Shown here piece by piece: positions 25,420 through 29,987 of a stretch of DNA of 29,987 nucleotides; position 1 is the stretch's first letter, and each line of letters opens with the position of its first letter. Source of the stretch: DATMNR01 sp963702765 (GTDB lineage: Bacteria; Chloroflexota; Ktedonobacteria; Ktedonobacterales; Ktedonobacteraceae); NCBI GenBank assembly GCA_963702765.1, contig CAVPEB010000061.1:1-29987 (forward strand), read 5' to 3'. A program made the position numbers and the translations under genes. Below the pieces are notes generated by a model. That model saw nothing but the letters and a program-made list of their open reading frames with translations, made no database searches and had not been told where the DNA came from.

Positions 25420-26711
25420 GCATACACCCATCTCACACTTCAGATACGCACTTGAGCGGGAACTGGCTTCTTTTCGCACGGGTGGCGTTTCTAGGCGTCG
25501 CGTTCGTTGCGCTTGTGATCTGGGTCTGGGGCATTCCCGTTCGGTATGTGCAGCTTGGGACGGTCTGTACCACTACTATCTGTGGCGATCAGCAGCCCAC
25601 GCTGTCCAGTTTAGCGCAATTCCATGCAGCAGGGATATCCCTCAGCTTCTATGCCGCCTATATCAGCACAATCGAAGTCCTCTTTACACTGGTGTTTCTG
25701 CTACTTTCCGCGCTGATCTTCTGGCGCAAGTCCGAAACACTGATCGGGCTGATCACGGCACTGTTGCTGGTCACGTTCGGAGTGTCTCAGACGGACGCTG
25801 ATGCGCTTGCAGCGGCTATCCCAGCCTGGGCAATTCCGGTCAATCTGCTGACACTCTTGAGTTTTATTAGTCTTGGCTTGTTCCTGTATCTCTTCCCGGA
25901 TGGGCGGTTTACCCCGCACTGGCTCCGCTTCGTGGTGTTGCCAGTTGTCTTTCTATTCCTGATAAGTTCGGCTATTTTCCCGCCGGAGATCTTTTTTCCT
26001 CTTTTCTTGGGCTTTCTCGTGGTTTCGCTCCCGATTCAGATCTATCGCTATCGGCGGGTGTCCACTCTCATACAGCGCCAGCAGACCAAATGGGTCGTCT
26101 TGGGCGTGCTCAGCGCCGTGCTCGGTTCGATCAGCCTTGTAGTCGCTACGAATTTTCTTCCGCATGCGCAGTTACCTGGGACATGGGGTTTCCTGGTGGG
26201 GAACACGGCTCTTTACCTCTTCGGAACACTCATTCCGCTCTCGATAGCCAGCGCTATATTGCGTTCGCGCCTCTGGGATATCGATGTCCTCATCAACAAA
26301 GCACTGGTCTATGGCAGCCTGACCGCTCTGCTAGCTCTGCTCTACTTTGGCCTCATTTTTGCCTTACAATCCCTATTTCAGGGGTTGTTCAAGCAGAATA
26401 ACGCTGTTGCCATTGTGGTCTCCACTCTTGTCATTGCTGCTCTCTTTCAACCATTACGCCAACGCATTCAAAAGATCATCGATCGTCGTTTCTATCGCAG
26501 CAAGTATGATGCTGCCAAAACCTTGGAAGCATTCAGCGCAACACTTCGTAGCGAAGTGGACTTGAACCGGTTGCGTGAGGAGCTAGTAGCTGTTGTGCAG
26601 GAGACGATGCAGCCAGCGCATGTCTCACTGTGGTTGCGCTCACCTCAACACGATAGAACACATCAGGCTCCTTGGAGAGCCAATCGCCCTGTTAGACCAC
26701 AAGACGAATGA
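25416..26711 (+). CDS. Membrane protein D, intact member of the kinase-less sensor-like family
   Basis: 431 aa, intact, start ATG 25416 inside the stop of C (ATGA overlap), so translation is coupled. SGNWLLFARVAFLGVAFVAL begins the first helix. An outer loop with CTTTIC is followed by IEVLFTLVFLLLSALIFWRK, FPDGRFTPHWLRFVVLPVVF, RQQTKWVVLGVLSAVLG, RLWDIDVLINKALVYGSLTA and LLYFGLIFALQSLFQGL. It ends with the soluble tail RRFYRSKYDAAKTLEAF...VDLNRLREELVAVVQETM and HVSLWLRSPQ. Seven to eight membrane helices. In Chloroflexota such sequences stand before GAF/HisKA/HATPase domains or end here as stand-alone proteins. All four copies end at the same point, so the lack of a kinase is a trait of the family and not truncation. 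Role unknown; signal sensing is an inference. Confidence 0.75.
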   Translation: MSIHPSHTSDTHLSGNWLLFARVAFLGVAFVALVIWVWGIPVRYVQLGTVCTTTICGDQQPTLSSLAQFHAAGISLSFYAAYISTIEVLFTLVFLLLSALIFWRKSETLIGLITALLLVTFGVSQTDADALAAAIPAWAIPVNLLTLLSFISLGLFLYLFPDGRFTPHWLRFVVLPVVFLFLISSAIFPPEIFFPLFLGFLVVSLPIQIYRYRRVSTLIQRQQTKWVVLGVLSAVLGSISLVVATNFLPHAQLPGTWGFLVGNTALYLFGTLIPLSIASAILRSRLWDIDVLINKALVYGSLTALLALLYFGLIFALQSLFQGLFKQNNAVAIVVSTLVIAALFQPLRQRIQKIIDRRFYRSKYDAAKTLEAFSATLRSEVDLNRLREELVAVVQETMQPAHVSLWLRSPQHDRTHQAPWRANRPVRPQDE

Positions 26712-26975
26712 AGCGATGAAAGGCAATGGCTATTAATAGGAATGAAGCAGCGCTCTTTTGCCACTCTGGATAAGATCGTCCTTAAGGGGGTATGTGAAAC
26801 CGCGCATTGCAGCCGAAGCACACCTGAGCAGCCTGTTTGGCACGGAAGCGAAAGAGCCAGTTGACGAGGTAGAACAGGATATACTCCAGGAGGAACCAGC
26901 AGACAATGTTTCGCCAGTAGAAATTCCTCACTTTCATTCGGTTTCAAAAACAAGTGATCCTCTCTCACCATTCCC
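26712..26975. other. Intergenic region between D and EamA gene
   Basis: 264 bp between convergent genes. One plus-strand frame reads VKPRIAAEAHLSSLFGTEAK then EPVDEVEQDILQEEPAD. It looks somewhat protein-like but has no start with a ribosome-binding site and runs into the EamA gene. No terminator hairpin with a T run is obvious. Confidence 0.3.
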
Positions 26976-28241
26976 TCAGATAGGACTCAGGGCCAGAAGA
27001 GAAATACCGCTGAGAATCAGCCCGATTGCTACGATCTGGCGCAAATTCAGTCGCTCACGAAAGACCATCAGCCCCACGATAAGCGAAACGACAACATAAC
27101 CGCTGGCAAGAACCGAGGTGATTCCAGTAGACGTGATCAGAGTCGCCCGGCTGAAGAGCAAAACGGCTATACAGTCAAGAATCCCTTCAACGGTAGCGAG
27201 GAGGATTCCGCGCGTTCTGGCCATGCGAGAGAGGTTTGTGATCGTAGAAGGGAGTACAATGATGTTTACTGGTTGGAGAGGTGAGGTACTAGTCAGGCGC
27301 GAGAGAACACCAATGGCCGAACGAGTAGGAAGAAGATTGATGGGAGGAAAAAGCTTATTTGTTATATCGATGAGAGGAGCTTTGCGAAGATTTTGCAGTC
27401 CATCCTTTGAAGTAATCACTGAGGGCATACCGAATGGAGTACCCATCTGTGTGTTGATCCGTTTTCTAGGCGACAGAATCAATGCCGTATCTCCAAGTAT
27501 ATTCTCCGCCTGAAGCGCAGTTCGTTTCGCTCGCGATTTTATCACGGGCGCATCCTTTACCTGTAACTTTTGGAGATGCACGCTTGAAAGTTGCCCCACT
27601 TGTGTCTGGTAGTGTGTCCATAGGTAAATTGTTAAAAGAAAGAGCAGGCTGAAGCATCGCATGAATATAATTGGCAGAAACCAGTCCGAGATTTTAGCAG
27701 ACAGACCAATTGAAAAATCCATCGCACCAAAGGCAACGACAGTCAATAAAGCCCATTTCACTCCATTACTTCCCAGGGTCAAGGATCTGCTTTTTAGGGA
27801 CACCAGGCCAAATAATTCTTGCAAATTGGTAGAAGCCCCAATGATCCCCAGAATAATGATCCCCAGTGCTATGAGATTGCCCAAGGAGAGGCTCTCATTC
27901 AAAAAAAGATAAGCCAGAAGGAGGGTGACAATCGAGCTGCCAGAAGAGATTGTACTCACAAGGGTAACTGGCCCAGCTGCCAGCCCTCGATAGAATGAGT
28001 AGTATCCCACTGAGGCGAGTAAACCGCAACAAGCTCCCATGACGATCATCAGTGGAGAGAATGATTTCCAGACCTCTGGGAAGAAAGCAGAAAGGCTCAG
28101 GACAATCAATAGTCCTGCGAGCTGCGAAAACACGGTAGTTCGAAATGCTCCTATCCTGCGGGCTGCGAATGCGGAGATACTATCGGTTGATCCCCAGAGC
28201 AAAGCCGCAGTCACTCCCAGCATGATGCCTGATAAATCCAT
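26976..28241 (-). CDS. DMT superfamily EamA-type transporter with central insertion
   Basis: 421 aa, intact, from ATG 28241. Residues 1-140 form the first EamA half: GIMLGVTAALLWGSTDSISA, FSQLAGLLIVLSLSAF, GLLASVGYYSFYRGLAAGPV, SIVTLLLAYLFLNESLSLGN. Residues about 160-208 hold further helices, and 345-421 the last ones (GITSVLASGYVVVSLIVGLM, FRERLNLRQIVAIGLILSGI with the family's LxE.L...Q..G..LI motif). Between them residues about 211-342 form a hydrophilic, basic stretch not present in normal EamA proteins of about 290 aa. The family exports small metabolites by proton exchange; the substrate is unknown. Promoter site 4 lies upstream. Confidence 0.85.
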   Translation of the reverse strand: MDLSGIMLGVTAALLWGSTDSISAFAARRIGAFRTTVFSQLAGLLIVLSLSAFFPEVWKSFSPLMIVMGACCGLLASVGYYSFYRGLAAGPVTLVSTISSGSSIVTLLLAYLFLNESLSLGNLIALGIIILGIIGASTNLQELFGLVSLKSRSLTLGSNGVKWALLTVVAFGAMDFSIGLSAKISDWFLPIIFMRCFSLLFLLTIYLWTHYQTQVGQLSSVHLQKLQVKDAPVIKSRAKRTALQAENILGDTALILSPRKRINTQMGTPFGMPSVITSKDGLQNLRKAPLIDITNKLFPPINLLPTRSAIGVLSRLTSTSPLQPVNIIVLPSTITNLSRMARTRGILLATVEGILDCIAVLLFSRATLITSTGITSVLASGYVVVSLIVGLMVFRERLNLRQIVAIGLILSGISLLALSPI

Positions 28242-28312
28242 AGGTTCTTCCTCATATTACTTACGTGAGATGGCCCAGCAATCCAGATCTGGTTTCCATT
28301 ATCCTCAATCAA

Positions 28313-28355
28313 ACCATATCATACTGTCGTCCCGAGATCGTTACGATAGCGTTAC
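28313..28355 (-). promoter_or_regulatory. GTAACG direct-repeat promoter, site 4 (upstream of EamA gene)
   Basis: On the minus strand TTCGTAACG (repeat 28355-28350) and GTAACG (28344-28339), 11-bp period, are followed by TATGAT (28323-28318) and TATGGTTTGAT. The layout matches sites 1-3 although the downstream gene is unrelated. About 75 nt separate it from ATG 28241. Confidence 0.5.
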
Positions 28356-28517
28356 GAACTGTCAGGATTCTGGGACTTTCAACCAACATGAATTGAGTCT
28401 TCGTTGCCCCGTCTTCGCGATCCTTTGGGGACAGAAGCTCTGAAGCTCTTGCAAATTACTTATCTGTATTGCTCATCTGTTACAATACTATGTATTGCGC
28501 TCTGGGGAGGACACTCT

Positions 28518-29564
28518 ATGGGAACAAGGTCTCGTTTATTGATATTTGTTGGGACTGTATTGTTTGTGGGGTTGATTGTTGCAGGTTACTGGTTCGAATG
28601 GGACTGGACCGGCTTCACCGAACAAAATGGCTCTACAAAAACATTGTGGGATTGGCTTCAATTGTTGGGTATACTTGCTGTTCCTGCCGTGATAGGAATA
28701 GGAGCCTGGGTGTTTACCACAAAGCAAGTTCAGGAGCGAGAAGCAGAGAATATAGATAATCAGCGAGAAGCAGCTCTACAGGAATATATGAATAAAATGT
28801 TAGAACTGCTTCTGGTGAACGATTTGCGCCATTCTTCTGAGGACGATGAAGTGCGAAAGATAGCCCGGGTGAGGACGGTAACGGTACTGCGGAAGTTAGA
28901 TCCAGTTCGGAAAGCAAGTGTGCTGCAGTTTCTTCAAGAGACTGATCTGTTGAATAAAGATAAACGTGTTGTTGAATTGGTAGGAGTCGATCTGGGCGGA
29001 GCCAGGTTGAGTGGGGCTAACCTGAACGGAGTCACGTTGAGTGAGGCTAACCTGAGTGGGGCTAACCTGAACGGGGCCACGCTGAGTGAGGCTAACCTGA
29101 ACGGGGCTAACTTGAGTGGGACCTACCTGAATGACGCAGATCTGCGCGGAGCTGACCTGAAAAAAGCCGACTTGAGCGAGGCCAACCTGGGCTGGTCCAT
29201 CCTTAGCGGTCCTGCTCGGAGCCGGATATTCCTGGGACCATCCAACTTGAGTGGAGCAAATTTGAGCGGAGCAAATTTGAGTAAAGCCAATCTGCGCGGA
29301 GCTAACCTGACTGGGGTTAATCTGAGTGGAGCAAATTTGAGTGAGATAAATCTGAGTGGAGCAAATTTGAGTGGAGTCAACTTGAGCGATATCGACTTGA
29401 GCACTATCAATCTGAGCAACGCCAATCTGAGCAATACAAATTTGAGTAGAGCAGACCTGCGCGGAGCAGACCTGAGTGGAGCAAAAGGTGTAACCGACGC
29501 GCAACTCGGTGAAGCAAAATCTCTTGAGGGTGCAATTATGCCCAACGGCTCGAAACATCCCTAA
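28518..29564 (+). CDS. Pentapeptide-repeat membrane protein, copy 3, intact
   Basis: 348 aa from ATG 28518; GGGGAGG 7 nt upstream fixes the start (a longer open frame has no ribosome-binding site). TM1 RLLIFVGTVLFVGLIVAGYW (6-25), the EWDWTGF turn, TM2 WDWLQLLGILAVPAVIGIGA (44-63). A cytoplasmic linker follows with NIDNQREAALQEYMNKMLEL and EVRKIARVRTVTVLRKLDPV. About 32 A(N/D)LxG pentapeptides run from residue 157 to 335, with a break at GWSILSGPARSRIFLGPSN, then AQLGEAKSLEGAIMPNGSKH. The right-handed beta-helix is a protein-interaction surface; some relatives mimic DNA or act as immunity factors, but that is not shown here. Same architecture as the broken copies at 1578 and 3523. Confidence 0.85.
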   Translation: MGTRSRLLIFVGTVLFVGLIVAGYWFEWDWTGFTEQNGSTKTLWDWLQLLGILAVPAVIGIGAWVFTTKQVQEREAENIDNQREAALQEYMNKMLELLLVNDLRHSSEDDEVRKIARVRTVTVLRKLDPVRKASVLQFLQETDLLNKDKRVVELVGVDLGGARLSGANLNGVTLSEANLSGANLNGATLSEANLNGANLSGTYLNDADLRGADLKKADLSEANLGWSILSGPARSRIFLGPSNLSGANLSGANLSKANLRGANLTGVNLSGANLSEINLSGANLSGVNLSDIDLSTINLSNANLSNTNLSRADLRGADLSGAKGVTDAQLGEAKSLEGAIMPNGSKHP

Positions 29565-29987
29565 TGAGACCCACCCGTATTTGACCTTGAACAGCTTGTA
29601 TATTTACCAAGTGCCGCGCGCGAAAGCTCCTGAGATTGATTCATGAGGATGAAAGGCTCGCTCCTTCCACTATTCATTGACAAAAGTTAGGAGTGGTCCG
29701 AAATTCTGATCCACACCATTTCTCCCGTAACATTGTTTGCTTCTATTATAGTGGCTATCAGGGTATGATAGTGAACTTGATAAGCGCGTACATCTGACGG
29801 GGGCAGACAGAACAAACCATCCTCGAGGGGTTTTGAAGAACGATTTCTTTGTCCGTTAGGCGAGAGATGAACAATTGCTTGCATCCATAACACCAGGAAT
29901 AACTGGAATGTGGGTTTGTTGATCGCTTTTCCTAACCTGTCTTTCGCTGAGTGGAAAAGTGAGAATTAGTAAGGTTGTGCCTGCTAT
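29565..29987. other. Right-end region with a start-less S9 peptidase 5' remnant
   Basis: 29565-29690 shows no gene. On the minus strand from 29987 to about 29840 the DNA repeats the leader and first codons of the peptidase gene at 20798. ...CTTTTCCACTCAGCGAAAG is shared, and the codons read KSDQQTHIPVIPGVM against KNDQQTRVPVTPGMM. The start codon ATG is AGG here (29933-29931), and the next frame gives IVHLSPNGQ against AQISPDGQ. A short open frame (29687-29893, ending VWIRISDHS) follows that no longer resembles the peptidase. This is a decayed duplicate. Confidence 0.6.

Noticed and set aside
26758..27099. Possible 113-aa plus-strand protein after D
   Set aside because: Part reads plausibly (SSLFGTEAKEPVDEVEQDIL) but the start lacks a ribosome-binding site and half of it is antisense to the EamA gene.
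27118..28443. Plus-strand frames opposite the EamA gene
   Set aside because: The minus strand has clear membrane helices and EamA motifs; the plus frames are basic shadows without ribosome-binding sites.
28980..29480. Tandem 15-nt repeats that could be mistaken for a CRISPR or minisatellite
   Set aside because: The period is a codon multiple and translates to the A(N/D)LSG consensus. There are no fixed repeats with unique spacers.
28896..29558. Long minus-strand open frames rich in CSTQI or LRSAPLKFAP repeats
   Set aside because: They are antisense shadows of the pentapeptide repeats; the 15-nt periodicity keeps several frames open. No ribosome-binding site and no sensible composition.
1..29987. 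tRNA, rRNA, riboswitch, integrase or transposase genes and att sites
   Set aside because: I looked for cloverleaf-like GGTTCGA arms, DDE and tyrosine-recombinase motifs and flanking direct repeats, and found none I could support.

Overview
The window looks like chromosome from a filamentous, spore-forming type of Chloroflexota (Ktedonobacteria-like). I infer this from the gene families: pentapeptide-repeat membrane proteins, an ATPase/TPR/LuxR regulator with the N-terminal domain usual in that group, a multi-membrane-spanning family ending in a conserved 'RRFYRSKYDAAKTLEAF' block, DUF2958, and REP-like hairpins. No rRNA, tRNA, CRISPR array or intact transposase was seen.

Layout. (1) 1-6.5 kb is a graveyard of accessory genes: a broken type I restriction HsdR-N-like gene, two decayed small ORFs, two disabled pentapeptide-repeat genes with a shared leader, a Q/P-rich OB-fold-like protein broken at a T6 run, a small acidic ORF and a TPR gene with at least three lesions. 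(2) 6.6-10.06 kb is a compact plasmid- or phage-like replication module: HNH protein, SSB, DUF2958, a small ORF, an SSB-like protein, an NrS-1-type primase and a 72-aa ORF. A good terminator follows the HNH gene and a terminator-like hairpin sits in the leader of the last ORF. Most of these genes are frameshifted. (3) At about 10.1 kb the block ends against an ABC-2 permease gene lacking its N-terminus, followed by an intact second permease and, convergently, an ATPase/permease pair. (4) 13.5-20.8 kb is largely intact and all on the minus strand: a beta-rich unknown, two small membrane proteins, a GNAT acetyltransferase behind a 906-aa ATPase-LuxR regulator, and an S9 prolyl-oligopeptidase. 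(5) 21.1-26.7 kb is a tandem cluster of four related membrane proteins (A-D) that look like sensor-kinase input modules without any kinase domain. A, B and C are frameshifted; D is intact and overlaps C by 4 nt. (6) 27-29.6 kb holds a DMT/EamA transporter with a large central insertion and an intact 348-aa pentapeptide protein. The right edge carries a start-less remnant of the S9 peptidase 5' end.

Most noteworthy: a direct repeat GTAACG-N5/6-GTAACG followed by a TATGGT-type promoter box occurs four times, upstream of membrane proteins A, B and C and upstream of the EamA gene. This suggests one response regulator or sigma factor controls all of them. Other points of interest are the REP-derived C-terminus of the ABC ATPase, the leader hairpin at 10.02-10.06 kb, and duplicated promoter-plus-5'-end fragments of two different genes.

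Many lesions lie at homopolymers, so sequencing error is possible for some. However, several kilobases of long genes (10.8-20.8 kb) are intact while the accessory blocks are riddled, which argues that much of the decay is real.
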